This document shows, piece by piece, positions 52,372 through 61,351 of a stretch of DNA of 62,713 nt (the stretch's first letter is position 1; each line of letters begins with the position of its first letter). The translations under genes were made by a program, and so were the position numbers. The notes under the pieces are model-generated. The model worked only from the letters and a program-made list of their open reading frames with translations. It did no database searches and was not told where the DNA came from. The stretch comes from Porphyromonadaceae bacterium (GTDB taxonomy: Bacteria > Bacteroidota > Bacteroidia > Bacteroidales > Dysgonomonadaceae), in the NCBI GenBank assembly GCA_022840285.1, contig JALHIE010000004.1, positions 1 through 62,713 of the forward strand, read 5' to 3'.

Positions 52372-52569
52372 TTAAGCGTTTAAATACCCTTTTTCAGCAG
52401 CCTGCTTCAAAGCGGCATCCAATCCAATTTTATTAACGGTACGTAAACCTGAAGCAGAAATATTCAGGCTAATCCAGCAATCTTCTTCCACCCAATAGAA
52501 TTTCTTTTTGAACAAATTAACGTTAAATTTACGTTTTGTTCTTCTGTTGGAGTGAGAAACGTTGTTTCC
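52372..52569 (-). pseudogene. rpmB: 50S ribosomal protein L28, N-terminal codons missing
   Basis: The recognisable frame starts with GNNVSHSNRRTKRKF and runs to a normal end, KGYLNA, 65 residues in all. The usual start of L28, about 14 residues with the MSKxCQxTGKK pattern, is absent. Upstream in the same frame the codons give ...CRFFWWIHFF and reach a stop without any ATG, GTG or TTG. So a deletion seems to join noncoding DNA to codon 15 or so. Either the sequence has an error, or L28 is supplied elsewhere, or an unusual start is used. Confidence 0.75.
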
Positions 52570-52641
52570 AAAAAAATGTATCCACCAAAAAAATCGGCAA
52601 ATAAATTTTCGAGAAAATCGGGATTTGTTTCTAATTTGTTT

Positions 52642-53211
52642 CTAATTGTTGAGATTGAAAATCTTACTCAACTCATTGTATAATCCGTTTAGGTAGAACA
52701 ACGTACTTTTCTGGGTATTTGTCTTAAACTCTTTATCGGTACCCGATGCAGCAGTTATCGCAGCAGAAGTAATGGTCTCCTCTGCAGTAAACGTTTTGGG
52801 AAAGAACGAAGAGTTAGGAGATTGACTATTCTGATAAGTGACATCCCTAACAACCAACATGCAGCCGGTATTGCTAATGGTGGCGTCAAACCGGTAATTC
52901 ATGATCACCTTTTCCCGTACCCCGTCACTGTTCTGCGGCAACAAAAGTTCTATCTTAGATCCTACAGTTATGCTCTTAGCTTTGTCATCGAAACGTATTC
53001 CCGACAACAAAGGATTGCCTGCATAGTTATCTTTTCCCCATTTGTAAAGCAATGCGTATCGCTGATCAGCTGTAAGTTCCTGATCGATATGTATGAACTG
53101 CTGAAACACCACTTTTCCGTTTACCACCGGCACGGTGGTGAAAACAGACTGGCTTTTTACCTGAATCAGTACTGAAGCGAATATTAATGCTGTGAAAATA
53201 ATCTTCTTCAT
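52642..53211 (-). CDS. DUF4468 family exported protein
   Basis: The 189-residue protein has a signal peptide (MKKIIFTALIFASVLIQVKS) and a domain resembling DUF4468 (PF14730), a beta-rich fold common in Bacteroidetes: PVVNGKVVFQQFIHIDQELT, then YRFDATISNTGCMLVVRDV. Function is unknown. It is a single gene on the minus strand, opposite to the TPR gene, and its end is 72 nt before the rpmB remnant. Confidence 0.78.
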   Translation of the reverse strand: MKKIIFTALIFASVLIQVKSQSVFTTVPVVNGKVVFQQFIHIDQELTADQRYALLYKWGKDNYAGNPLLSGIRFDDKAKSITVGSKIELLLPQNSDGVREKVIMNYRFDATISNTGCMLVVRDVTYQNSQSPNSSFFPKTFTAEETITSAAITAASGTDKEFKTNTQKSTLFYLNGLYNELSKIFNLNN

Positions 53212-53348
53212 AACTTAAGTTTTAGTTTCTTGCATAAATCTTACTTTATACAATGTATATGACTACAAACTTAATGAAAAGATTAATCAGCGACAAACGG
53301 TTTGCAGAAAAAATATCCAATTTATTTTATTTATCGCTTAAAAACCAT

Positions 53349-53356
53349 TACTTTTG
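53349..53356 (+). promoter_or_regulatory. -7 box of the TPR-ribH operon
   Basis: TACTTTTG matches TAnnTTTG, 37 nt before the ATG at 53393. Confidence 0.55.
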
Positions 53357-53392
53357 CAACTCGAAAATTGATAATATAATTTTTTGAACAAA

Positions 53393-54094
53393 ATGTCCAG
53401 TAAACATCAGGAAAGCAAAGCCGAAAAGGGTTTTGAGAATATCGAAGAGGCGCTGACTTCGTCGGAACGTTTTATCGAAAGGAATCAAAAAAGTATTTTA
53501 ATCGCCTTGGCAACAATTGTTTTGGTGGTCGGTGCAATCATTGCGTACAACTATTTGTATAAAAACCCAAGAAATGAGAAAGCACAGGCAGCTATCTACA
53601 AAGGCGAAAGATTCTTTCAGAATCAGGAAGACTCTCTTGCTCTTTTCGGGAACGGTAACGATTATATCGGTTTTGAAAACATCATAAAGGATTTCAGCGG
53701 AACTAAAACTGCCGATCTTGCCCGTGCCTATGCCGGAATCAGCTACAGCAGGTTGGGGAACAACGAAAAAGCGCTGGAGTATCTGAACAAATTCAAAGGT
53801 GGGGATTTATTGATTACCCCGGCTATTGAAGGTGCGATTGGAGACGTATATATGAACATGGGGGATACCGAAAAAGCCATTTCTCATTTCAACAACGCAG
53901 CCAAAAGAGCCAACGATGAAATGTTGAGTCCCTTGTACTACAACAAAGCGGGCTTTGCATACTTATCCGTAAAGAACTATGCCAAGGCCGTCGAAATGTT
54001 TCAGATGATTAAGGACAAATACGTCAACTCACCACAGGGGCAGGAAGCAGACAAATACATTGAAGCCGCCAAGCTTCAAAAAACAGGGAATTAA
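53393..54094 (+). CDS. Membrane-anchored tetratricopeptide repeat protein
   Basis: The ATG at 53393 gives 233 residues; the TTG at 53384 is less likely. A cytoplasmic start, one membrane helix (about 37-57) and a periplasmic TPR array follow, with repeats at about 115-150 (YAGISYSRLGNNEKALEYL), 150-185 and 190-225. The layout is like YfgM/UPF0070 proteins. It overlaps ribH by 1 nt. Its job may be protein quality control at the Sec channel as for YfgM, which is inference. Confidence 0.88.
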   Translation: MSSKHQESKAEKGFENIEEALTSSERFIERNQKSILIALATIVLVVGAIIAYNYLYKNPRNEKAQAAIYKGERFFQNQEDSLALFGNGNDYIGFENIIKDFSGTKTADLARAYAGISYSRLGNNEKALEYLNKFKGGDLLITPAIEGAIGDVYMNMGDTEKAISHFNNAAKRANDEMLSPLYYNKAGFAYLSVKNYAKAVEMFQMIKDKYVNSPQGQEADKYIEAAKLQKTGN

Positions 54095-54585
54095 TGGCCA
54101 CTGAATTACAAAATCTCTCCTCATACGACCCTGGAGCCACGCCGCGAGGTGAAGGGAAAAGAATTGGCATTGTTGTTTCGGAATGGAACAAACCTGTTAC
54201 GAGCAGCTTGTTGAACGGCGCCATTCAAACACTGCTTAAGTTCGGTGTTAAACAGAGCGACATCGTGGTTGAACATGTTCCAGGAAGTTTTGAACTCACC
54301 TACGGGGCAAAAAAAATGTTAGAAAAAACCCGGCTCGACAGCGTTATTGTAATCGGATGCGTTATTCAGGGTGAAACACCGCACTTCACGTTTGTATGTA
54401 ACAGCGTTACACAAGGAATCACTGAATTGAACATTCTCTACAACATTCCGGTAATCTTCGGTTTACTGACGACCAACACATTGGAACAAGCAAAAGCTCG
54501 TTCGGGCGGAAGACACGGAAACAAAGGCGATGAGGCTGCAATTACTGCATTAAAAATGATTGCGCTCAACGAAAAATACAAATAA
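54094..54585 (+). CDS. ribH: 6,7-dimethyl-8-ribityllumazine synthase
   Basis: The 163-residue protein matches lumazine synthase, the next-to-last step of riboflavin synthesis. Substrate motifs seen are VSEWNKPVTSSLLNGAI, VPGSFELTYGAKKM (PGsfE), and the catalytic histidine in GCVIQGETPHFTFVC (about residue 95). GNKGDEAA near the end binds phosphate. The gene follows the TPR gene, with a tRNA-Tyr after it. Length is normal. Confidence 0.96.
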   Translation: MATELQNLSSYDPGATPRGEGKRIGIVVSEWNKPVTSSLLNGAIQTLLKFGVKQSDIVVEHVPGSFELTYGAKKMLEKTRLDSVIVIGCVIQGETPHFTFVCNSVTQGITELNILYNIPVIFGLLTTNTLEQAKARSGGRHGNKGDEAAITALKMIALNEKYK

Positions 54586-54591
54586 ATGTAT

Positions 54592-54599
54592 TACCTTTG
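54592..54599 (+). promoter_or_regulatory. -7 box of tRNA-Tyr
   Basis: TACCTTTG matches TAnnTTTG, 15 nt before the tRNA 5' end. Confidence 0.6.
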
Positions 54600-54614
54600 T
54601 TCCTCAAAAATTTT

Positions 54615-54697
54615 GGGCAGTTACCAGAGTGGCCAAATGGGGCTGACTGTAACTCAGCTGGCTTACGCCTTCGGTGGTTCGAATCCATCACTGCCCA
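54615..54697 (+). tRNA. tRNA-Tyr (anticodon GTA)
   Basis: The 83-nt class II tRNA has acceptor strands GGGCAGT and ACTGCCC, discriminator A, anticodon GTA in the loop CTGACTGTAACTCAG, a long variable arm and a GGTTCGAATCC T-arm. CCA is not encoded. Confidence 0.95.
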
Positions 54698-54710
54698 CAA
54701 AACAAAGTCG

Positions 54711-54765
54711 ATAGAGCATTAGCCTTCCAAGCTGAGGGTCGCGGGTTTGAGTCCCGTCTTCCGCT
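54711..54765 (+). pseudogene. 5'-truncated tRNA-Gly (anticodon TCC)
   Basis: From 54711 the sequence reads as a tRNA-Gly from the D-loop on: TAGAGCATTAG, anticodon loop CCTTCCAAG with TCC, a GGGTTTGAGTCCC T-arm and acceptor 3' strand CTTCCGC. The matching 5' acceptor strand GCGGAAG and the first half of the D-arm are missing; the 13 bases before are A-rich and end tRNA-Tyr. The gene cannot fold into a full tRNA. Confidence 0.8.
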
Positions 54766-54772
54766 CTAAAAG

Positions 54773-54803
54773 GGGTAGCTATCAAATAGTTACTCTTTTT
54801 TTT
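54773..54803 (+). terminator. Terminator after the tRNA genes
   Basis: GGGTAGCTA (54773-54781) pairs with TAGTTACTC (54787-54795) through nine pairs including two G-T, followed by eight T. Confidence 0.85.
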
Positions 54804-54811
54804 AAGCAACT

Positions 54812-56170
54812 GTGACAACCGATAAACAACATAGGTCTGTGATTCGCGATTTCACACAAGGGGGTATTTTTCGTCAACTTATCACCCTGGCGATGCCGTT
54901 AATGGCTGTCAGCTTTATCCAGATGACCTACAACATGGTTGACATTATCTGGATCGGTCGCCTGGGAAGCAAATCGGTCGCAGCCGTGGGAACGGTGGGT
55001 ATGCTGATGTGGATGATGAACTCTTTCGCTCTTCTTTCCAAAGTGAGCGCTGAAGTTTCCATCGGACAGTCCATCGGTGCCAAAAGATTGGACAAGGCCA
55101 TGCTCTATGCTTCACACACCACCACTTTAGCCATTATTCTGGGCTTGTTCTTTGCCGTTTTCTTTTTCCTTTTTCCTCAGCTCATCCTTTCTTTTTTCAG
55201 GCTGGAAGCAGACATCACGCAGGAAGCCATTCGTTACCTGAATATTGTTACTTTCAGTGTGCCTTTCATGTTTCTTATCCTGAATTTCTCGGGGATTTAC
55301 ATTGGAACCGGAAGAAGCGATATTCCTTTCTATTTTAACGCGGTAGGTTTGGTTTTGAATATTGTGCTCGATCCACTTTTCATTTTCGGTTTCGGATTTA
55401 TTCCTGAAATGGGATCTCAAGGTGCCGCACTGGCCACTACTCTTTCACAGGTAGTGGTATTTATGCTTTTTATTCGCCATCTACGAAGAAAAAAAGGTGT
55501 TTTGGGACAGTTCGCCTTCTGGATAAAACTCCGAAAAAGCTACACACTCAATATCCTGAAACTGGGAGTTCCCGTAGCGGCCATGAACGTCTATTTTTCT
55601 ATTATCAACATGAACCTTACCCGTATAGCTTCCATTCACGGAGGACACCTGGGAGTTACCAGCCAAACCACAGGTGGGCAAATAGAGGGAGTTACCTGGA
55701 ATACCTCACAGGGGTTTGCAACAGCTCTGGGCAGCTTTGTAGCACAGAACTTTGCTGCCGGTAAGATGGACAGAGCCCGCCATGCTTATCGGTATACATT
55801 AAGGGCTATGATGGCTTTGGGGCTTGTAGTGACAACGTCGTTCATGTTGTTTGGCAGTGAAATTTTTTCGGTTTTCATTCCCGAAAAAGAGGCCTATCTT
55901 GCTGGTGGCGATTATTTATTTATTATCGGTATATCCCAATTGTTCATGATGCTGGAGCTGACCACGCAGGGAATGTTCAACGGAATTGGAAAGACCACTC
56001 CTCCAGCCATCGTAAGCATCGTATTCAACACCCTACGCGTTCCGCTAGCCGTGTTCCTGGCTTCTGCCGTTGGCGTCAACGGTGTTTGGTGGGCCATTTC
56101 AATCACTTCTGTTGTGAAAGGAATATGCTCGGCCACGTGGTATTATTTTTCACAGCGAAAATACAGGTAA
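54812..56170 (+). CDS. MATE family efflux transporter
   Basis: The 452-residue protein starts with GTG at 54812, 8 nt after a terminator, and has twelve predicted membrane helices. Family features are the start GGIFRQLITLAMPLMAVSFI, MTYNMVDIIWIGRLG in the first repeat, and a second repeat beginning LKLGVPVAAMNVYFS. It would export drugs or metabolites using Na+ or H+. No regulator gene is adjacent; the peptidyl-prolyl isomerase gene follows after 29 nt. Confidence 0.93.
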   Translation: MTTDKQHRSVIRDFTQGGIFRQLITLAMPLMAVSFIQMTYNMVDIIWIGRLGSKSVAAVGTVGMLMWMMNSFALLSKVSAEVSIGQSIGAKRLDKAMLYASHTTTLAIILGLFFAVFFFLFPQLILSFFRLEADITQEAIRYLNIVTFSVPFMFLILNFSGIYIGTGRSDIPFYFNAVGLVLNIVLDPLFIFGFGFIPEMGSQGAALATTLSQVVVFMLFIRHLRRKKGVLGQFAFWIKLRKSYTLNILKLGVPVAAMNVYFSIINMNLTRIASIHGGHLGVTSQTTGGQIEGVTWNTSQGFATALGSFVAQNFAAGKMDRARHAYRYTLRAMMALGLVVTTSFMLFGSEIFSVFIPEKEAYLAGGDYLFIIGISQLFMMLELTTQGMFNGIGKTTPPAIVSIVFNTLRVPLAVFLASAVGVNGVWWAISITSVVKGICSATWYYFSQRKYR

Positions 56171-56199
56171 TTAGTGATAACAAGAAAAAACAGACAAAT

Positions 56200-56835
56200 A
56201 TGAAATCTCACGCAACATTTGTTTTCCTTATTTTAGTCTTGGCGCTGACAATGCAAGCTTGCTCCTCGTTGAAACACAGCAACGAAAAAGAACAGAAAGT
56301 CCTTATCCAGACCACTGAAGGCGATATTACGCTAAAACTATACAACGAAACACCGTTGCATCGCAATAATTTTATTAAGCTGGTGAATGCAAAAACCTAT
56401 AACGGGTTACTTTTCCATCGTGTAATCAAGGAATTCATGATCCAGGGAGGAGATCCCCAGTCCAAAACGGCAGGGCCGGATACAATGCTGGGCGACGGCG
56501 ATGTCGGCTACACCGTTTCCTCAGAATTCAGGACTCCTCAAATTTATCACAAATACGGCACTATTGCCGCTGCGCGTGAAGGAGACGACAGCAACCCGCA
56601 AAAAGCATCATCGGGTTGCCAGTTTTACATTGTAGTGACTTACAAATTCAGCACACAAGCGCGACAAGATTACATAAACGTCGGCGGAACACCACACCTC
56701 GATGGCAATTATACCGTATTTGGCGAAATATTGAAAGGGATGGAGGTCGTGGAAAAAATATCGGAAGTAGAAACAGACAAACACGACCGTCCCATAAAGG
56801 CAATCCGAATAAAGAAGATGAAGCTGATACGGTAA
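56200..56835 (+). CDS. Cyclophilin-type peptidyl-prolyl isomerase lipoprotein
   Basis: The ATG at 56200 gives 211 residues with a lipoprotein signal peptide, lipobox LTMQAC (C about residue 20). The cyclophilin domain carries LFHRVIKEFMIQGGDPQ (R and Q of the active site), TAAAREGD-like IAAAREGDD and SGCQFYIVV, TPHLDGNYTVFGEI. It would help fold proteins in the periplasm. The longer in-frame upstream region lies inside the MATE gene and is rejected. Confidence 0.93.
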   Translation: MKSHATFVFLILVLALTMQACSSLKHSNEKEQKVLIQTTEGDITLKLYNETPLHRNNFIKLVNAKTYNGLLFHRVIKEFMIQGGDPQSKTAGPDTMLGDGDVGYTVSSEFRTPQIYHKYGTIAAAREGDDSNPQKASSGCQFYIVVTYKFSTQARQDYINVGGTPHLDGNYTVFGEILKGMEVVEKISEVETDKHDRPIKAIRIKKMKLIR

Positions 56836-56949
56836 CACATACAAGGGCTACGAAACCTATCACCGGCTGAATTAATCGAAATGCTATACTTTGATAAAGG
56901 GCTCTATGAAAAAAATCACCTTTCGTTTGCTTTAGTTAGTTATCCTAAC

Positions 56950-56957
56950 TATATTTG
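56950..56957 (+). promoter_or_regulatory. -7 box of the DUF2024 gene
   Basis: TATATTTG matches TAnnTTTG, 45 nt before the ATG at 57003. Confidence 0.55.
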
Positions 56958-57002
56958 CGGATGGCAATGGTGCCAAGACAACCGGCTTAAAACGTAAAAA
57001 TC

Positions 57003-57266
57003 ATGGAAGCAGCTGTTTGGGATACTTATGTAACAAAAAAAGACGGAAAGGTTATGCATTTTGACATCATTGTTCCGGCGGATTTAAAAGATGAAAACGT
57101 AATTCACAATTACGGGAGAGAATACCTTAAAGCAAAGGGGCAGGAAGGACAGCCACTCACTTCCAAAGAAAGCAAATATTGCCATACGGAAAAAATAAAA
57201 CCCCAGTGGATAGCCGATATCCGGGAAAAGGGATATTATATTTACGAAATGGAGAATTGTGATTAA
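57003..57266 (+). CDS. DUF2024 family protein
   Basis: The 87-residue protein matches DUF2024: VWDTYVTKKDGKVMHFDIIV at the start and SKYCHTEKIKPQWIADIREK near the end. It is a small soluble protein without known function. The gene has its own -7 box and is followed 65 nt later by the MarR-like gene. Confidence 0.85.
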   Translation: MEAAVWDTYVTKKDGKVMHFDIIVPADLKDENVIHNYGREYLKAKGQEGQPLTSKESKYCHTEKIKPQWIADIREKGYYIYEMENCD

Positions 57267-57331
57267 CCACCTTATCCTCGGGGAATAAAAAAAGATATCC
57301 TATATAATTGAGATTGACAAAATATAAATAG

Positions 57332-57883
57332 ATGGAGGATTTTCAGTTTTATTCCGACCAAACTACCGAAGGGAAGATCGTTGCTTCCCTGGAAAGGATA
57401 TCTCAGGCATTTCGTGTACTGCTGTGGAAGAAAAGCAAGGAGTTCTCCCTCACTCCACTTCAGGTGCAAATTTTGATTTTCCTGTTCACACAAAATGAAG
57501 AAAAAAAGAAAGTGAGTTACCTGGCAAAAGAGTTTAATGTTACCAAGGCGACGATAAGCGATACCGTAAAAACACTGGAACAGAAACACCTTGTAGTCAA
57601 AGACAATGAAGCTACCGATTCCAAAGAGATTTATAGCCCTATTGCAGAACTGAGCTGGGGTGATAAAAAAAACGTATTGTCAAGTTTGATAAAATTGATC
57701 ATCCATTTAAACAAAACGGGAGTAATTTCCGTTCTTCGTATGTGTACCACCTGTTCCTACTATCGACCTTCTGATGATGAAAAAAAAGGCCATTGTACGT
57801 TGTTGAAACGGGACTTGGACCATGTTCATATAAGAGTTGATTGTCGGGAACACAAAATGCTGGATTTTCCAACTACAGTATAA
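57332..57883 (+). CDS. MarR-like winged-helix regulator with C-terminal cysteine cluster
   Basis: The 183-residue protein has a winged helix (about 35-105) with LTPLQVQILIFLF, VSYLAKEFNVTKATISDTVK and a wing with DSKEIY. A C-terminal part has four cysteines: C138 and C141 in CTTC, C155 in GHC, C171 in DCREH. The spacing suggests a zinc or iron-sulphur site that could sense redox or metal; this is inference. The sixA gene follows after 11 nt. Confidence 0.82.
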   Translation: MEDFQFYSDQTTEGKIVASLERISQAFRVLLWKKSKEFSLTPLQVQILIFLFTQNEEKKKVSYLAKEFNVTKATISDTVKTLEQKHLVVKDNEATDSKEIYSPIAELSWGDKKNVLSSLIKLIIHLNKTGVISVLRMCTTCSYYRPSDDEKKGHCTLLKRDLDHVHIRVDCREHKMLDFPTTV

Positions 57884-57894
57884 CAACAGAAGAG

Positions 57895-58356
57895 ATGAAA
57901 AAGCTGATTGTAATGCGGCACGGGAAGTCATCTTGGGACTATGCTCACCTGGATGATCACGACCGTCCATTGAACGAGAGAGGCAAGAAAAATACGGCTA
58001 AAATGGGAGTTTACCTGCTTCAGAAAACGGGGAAACCGGAGCTCATACTCTCTTCATCTGCCGAACGTGCATATGCAACAGCCGTTATTGCCGCCGAAAA
58101 CATGGGATATCCGAAAGAACAAATTGTGACGGACTGGATAGACGACATTCTGCAATCTATCTCAAGAGTCCCCGACACCATCAGTTATTGCCTGGTTGTT
58201 GGCCATAACCCCGGATTAACCCACCTGATCAACCATTTTGGTGTAGCGCTTGACAACTTGCCTACGGCCTCGACAGCCTGTTTTGAGTTTGGTACGCAGG
58301 TATGGAAAGATATTTCACCGGCAAATGCCCGTTTTCAATGGTTGAAGCAGGTCTAG
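57895..58356 (+). CDS. sixA: SixA-like phosphohistidine phosphatase
   Basis: The ATG at 57895 gives 153 residues; the in-frame ATG at 57841 lies inside the preceding gene. It is a histidine phosphatase with MRHGKSSW (catalytic H), a second arginine in SSAERAYATA and VVGHNPGLT with the second histidine. SixA removes phosphate from histidine-containing phosphotransfer proteins. It is the last gene of the MarR operon. Confidence 0.88.
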   Translation: MKKLIVMRHGKSSWDYAHLDDHDRPLNERGKKNTAKMGVYLLQKTGKPELILSSSAERAYATAVIAAENMGYPKEQIVTDWIDDILQSISRVPDTISYCLVVGHNPGLTHLINHFGVALDNLPTASTACFEFGTQVWKDISPANARFQWLKQV

Positions 58357-58397
58357 CATGGGGCAGCAAGGGTTAAAATCCATCTATAAACTTGATT

Positions 58398-58493
58398 TTA
58401 AAAAGAATACTCGTTATTAACAGTAATTTCTCTTTTGTTACAGCCGACAAAAAGAGCGGTTATTATTGTCAGCAATAAAAAGATTCGTTTCAT
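58398..58493 (-). CDS. Short lipoprotein-signal ORF (probable gene remnant)
   Basis: The minus strand carries an ATG at 58493 and 31 codons encoding a lipoprotein signal peptide (MKRIFLLLTIITALFVGCNK) and only twelve more residues before TAA. The signal resembles those of the fimbrillin-like genes next to it, FIGCNKND in the upstream one. It may be the cut-off start of another paralog, or a real short lipoprotein. Confidence 0.4.
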   Translation of the reverse strand: MKRIFLLLTIITALFVGCNKREITVNNEYSF

Positions 58494-58573
58494 ATATCTG
58501 TTTTGTTTTGATGTTACGGGAGATTACGGAGAGAGACACGACATGCCGCGTCTCTACGAAAGATCATTCGAGA

Positions 58574-60245
58574 CTAATTGGTTGCCCGCACGCACCGCAC
58601 CGACAAAAAGTAATTCCTTGGAGTGTAGAAAGGTAATGCACGGTCTGACAAGAAGGCAAGATAGTAGGCGTTTCTCGGTTTATCACGGGCGCTGCTGCTC
58701 CAGTACCTGCCGATTTCTCCACCTTCTCCGGCTACAGCATCAAAATCTCTCCTACCCGAAGCGGGAAAGCGGGTAACGCTGTTGCCAACGGTGTAGATGC
58801 AGCCGCTCGGTATCACGGTTGTTCCCGCCTTATTGCCGGCAATGGCGCCGAAGCTGCCAAATTTTGCATAGGGAACAGAAGTAGTTGTATAGTGGATGTA
58901 CTCCCCTGATGTTGTTCTCGGAACCCCGGCAACGTCTAACTCATTTGCGGTGGGCATGCGCCAGCTTCCCGAAACGGCGCCTGTTCTGCTCAGGTATTGG
59001 CAAATATCTTAAGAAAAGCATTCGTTTCTTCTCCGTTAGGAATTTCTAGGCCGAGATAATTGTTGGCAAGATAATATCCCGTCCCTTTTTTCCATGTGCT
59101 CGCCGAGGGGTTGGACGATTGGAAAGAAGGGACATAATAGTGCGCGGGATTTTCGGTATAATCGTGCGTGGCATCGCCTGTGGGGGAAAAAGCCACCAAT
59201 GAGCCCCACTCGAAATAGACGCCCTGTTTGAGGTCGGAGTTTTGGCTTGCATCCACAACCGTTTCGTCAAACGTGAGCTTTTGCCCGGCTTCATCCCAAT
59301 AGATGTTGCTGCCCGCCCACACAATGGGGCGGTCAAGTGTTATGGCGGTTTTATTGTAGTTCACCGAACCGCAGAGGAGGTAGGCTTTCCCCTTTTCGAG
59401 CGGGGCTCGAGTCGGTTTTATGTCGGCAGAGATGAGCGCGCCGGCTTTTAATTTTATTTGCTGTGTCCTGTTGTCGTTAGGCATTATCCACTGCGCAAAC
59501 TGCACGCTCTCCCATACCGGAAGGATAATCTGTTGCCACAAGGCTGCACCGCTGCCCTCGGCTGTAACCGATTGGCTTACTAAATCGTATTGGCTGCCCG
59601 CGCCATAAAACCAACTATCGCCCGCATAATCCAACGAAACGGTCGTTCCGAACGTATTGCCCGGATTATGCGATACCGTATGATAATTGGCAAGCGTGAG
59701 GCAGTGCAACGCTCCCAAATGATCCAGCGCAATGTTGCCCGTTGAGCTGCCGGTAACCACTTCCGCCTTTCCGGCAAGGGGCGTAACCAAATCCTCCAGC
59801 CTTTCAAACCCCACTGGCGAAATGTCCACTTCTATCTTCGTGCCATCGGTGGTTGCCGTGGCACCGTGTACTAAATAAACGGTATAGGGCGCTGAAACTC
59901 CCTCCGGCAGGGTAACATTGAACGTCGCTTTTTTGTCATCCGTATCAGGAACAACGGTTACAGGTTCTCGGTTACAGGTTCTTCGCTTCCTTTCACAACA
60001 GCGCCGTCTTGCTTCTTAAAAAAAAATTGCACCTTGTCGTCCGTTCTCCATTTCACGAGAATACTTTTACCCTCTTCCGACCTTGACAGGGCAACACGAG
60101 TTTGCGGTTTTTCTTCGGGCACGGTGGCGGTAAAGATAAGAGAAACGCTATTAATCGGGTCTATACCGTCTGTGGGTATATCGTTTTTGTTGCAGCCGAT
60201 AAAAAAAGCGGCCGCAACTGTTGCTATTAAAAAGATGTATTTCAT
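58574..60245 (-). pseudogene. Fimbrillin-like lipoprotein with C-terminal FISUMP-like domain, two frameshifts
   Basis: The gene reads from a lipoprotein start (MKYIFLIATVAAAFFIGCNK, ATG at 60245) to 58574 in three frames. A 14-bp tandem duplication at 59956-59983 shifts the frame; removing one copy restores EEPVTVVPDTDDKKATFNV. Near 59008 one base seems lost; adding one G on the minus strand restores NAFLKDICQYLSRTGAVSGSW. The C-terminal 120 residues (RMPTANEL, GRYWSSSAR, SVRCVRAT) resemble the Fibrobacter paralogous (FISUMP) domain. The intact product would be about 550 residues, exported, perhaps a pilus-tip or adhesin protein. Confidence 0.78.
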
Positions 60246-60367
60246 ATTTATTTCGTTTATTTATGTTGCGGGTTACCCCTAAATTTCCCGAATGAAATTT
60301 TTTCTGTGATAGGCTTTGCTTCTACATTGAATTTTGTCAATTATCGAGTCGTGAATTTTCATGTTTC

Positions 60368-61351
60368 CTATTCGCCGCGTAAAGACGTAAAATCCTTGTC
60401 GGTCAGTTGCAAATTAACACCGTCCCACAGTGCATAGACGCAGTAAGCGTTACCAGCTTGGTGCGGGACAGCGGAGGCACTTGTTGCGTTTATACTCTCC
60501 TTTTGCACACCATCTATTTTCACTTTCAGTCTGGTAGCTGGCATCGTGTTACCGGTCAGCAACACAAAGCGGGAAAACTTCCGAACATCGCCGCTCCATA
60601 TAGAACCGGAAATAACTCCCTGAGAAACACCATAATAAAACACTTCTTTAGAAATCAAATCATAGCGGGGTGCTCCTTCGCCATTTTTATAAGCATAGAA
60701 GCCGGCAGCAGCAGCGGGATTGACCTGTATCAACTCCATTTCCGTATATGCAACTTCAGCTCCAGCAGCGTTTTTGAAGCTGATTATCTGCATCGCACCC
60801 AAATAATTAAACGCAAGTACGGCTGTGGGTGCACCGGGATGAATCTCCGCAGACGCGGCAATGGGCGTATAATAAGTATCCGGAGAAACACTGCCAAAAC
60901 CGCCGGAAAAAGGGAAAAAAGGAGTGTAGCTAAAACTAACCAGTATTTTTCCTCCGTCGATTTGGGAAGAGGAGCCGTGCACACAATAGAGCGTATAGGG
61001 GTTAGCCGTGTTAATATAATCGGGAACTGCAATGGCGAGCGTGGCATTTTTTTTGTGGGCCGACAAATCCTCATCGGTAAGGGTGATTTCCGTCCCCTTC
61101 AAGATGGTTGGCCCCTGCACAAAGTAAGGCTGTACTTTGTCGCCCGCTTTCCACGTTACGGAAATCTTCGTTTCATCCATAGTCATAGAGAGGCGCGTGG
61201 CGGTCGCGGGATTGTTGTCGTCGGATCCAGGCGCGGCGGCAATTACGGTCAGTAGTGATGCATCATGATTTAGTTCTATCGCATCATCTGTTTTGTCGCA
61301 GCTTGTTACGATAAGGGCTAAGACTGCTAGAAAGAATAATTTATAATTCAT
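60368..61351 (-). CDS. Fimbrillin-like lipoprotein
   Basis: The ATG at 61351 gives 327 residues with a lipoprotein signal peptide (FFLAVLALIVTSC). The mature part, with ATRLSMTMDETKISVTWKAG and KVQPYF, resembles the N-terminal domain of Bacteroidales fimbrillin-type (Mfa/Fim-like) proteins, and is similar in layout to the broken gene downstream: R-rich strand, W-x-x-xDKVQ, then beta strands. The longer in-frame upstream codons are not exported-type and contain noncoding sequence. It lies 122 nt upstream of the broken paralog and downstream of the 44-residue peptide gene. Confidence 0.75.
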   Translation of the reverse strand: MNYKLFFLAVLALIVTSCDKTDDAIELNHDASLLTVIAAAPGSDDNNPATATRLSMTMDETKISVTWKAGDKVQPYFVQGPTILKGTEITLTDEDLSAHKKNATLAIAVPDYINTANPYTLYCVHGSSSQIDGGKILVSFSYTPFFPFSGGFGSVSPDTYYTPIAASAEIHPGAPTAVLAFNYLGAMQIISFKNAAGAEVAYTEMELIQVNPAAAAGFYAYKNGEGAPRYDLISKEVFYYGVSQGVISGSIWSGDVRKFSRFVLLTGNTMPATRLKVKIDGVQKESINATSASAVPHQAGNAYCVYALWDGVNLQLTDKDFTSLRGE

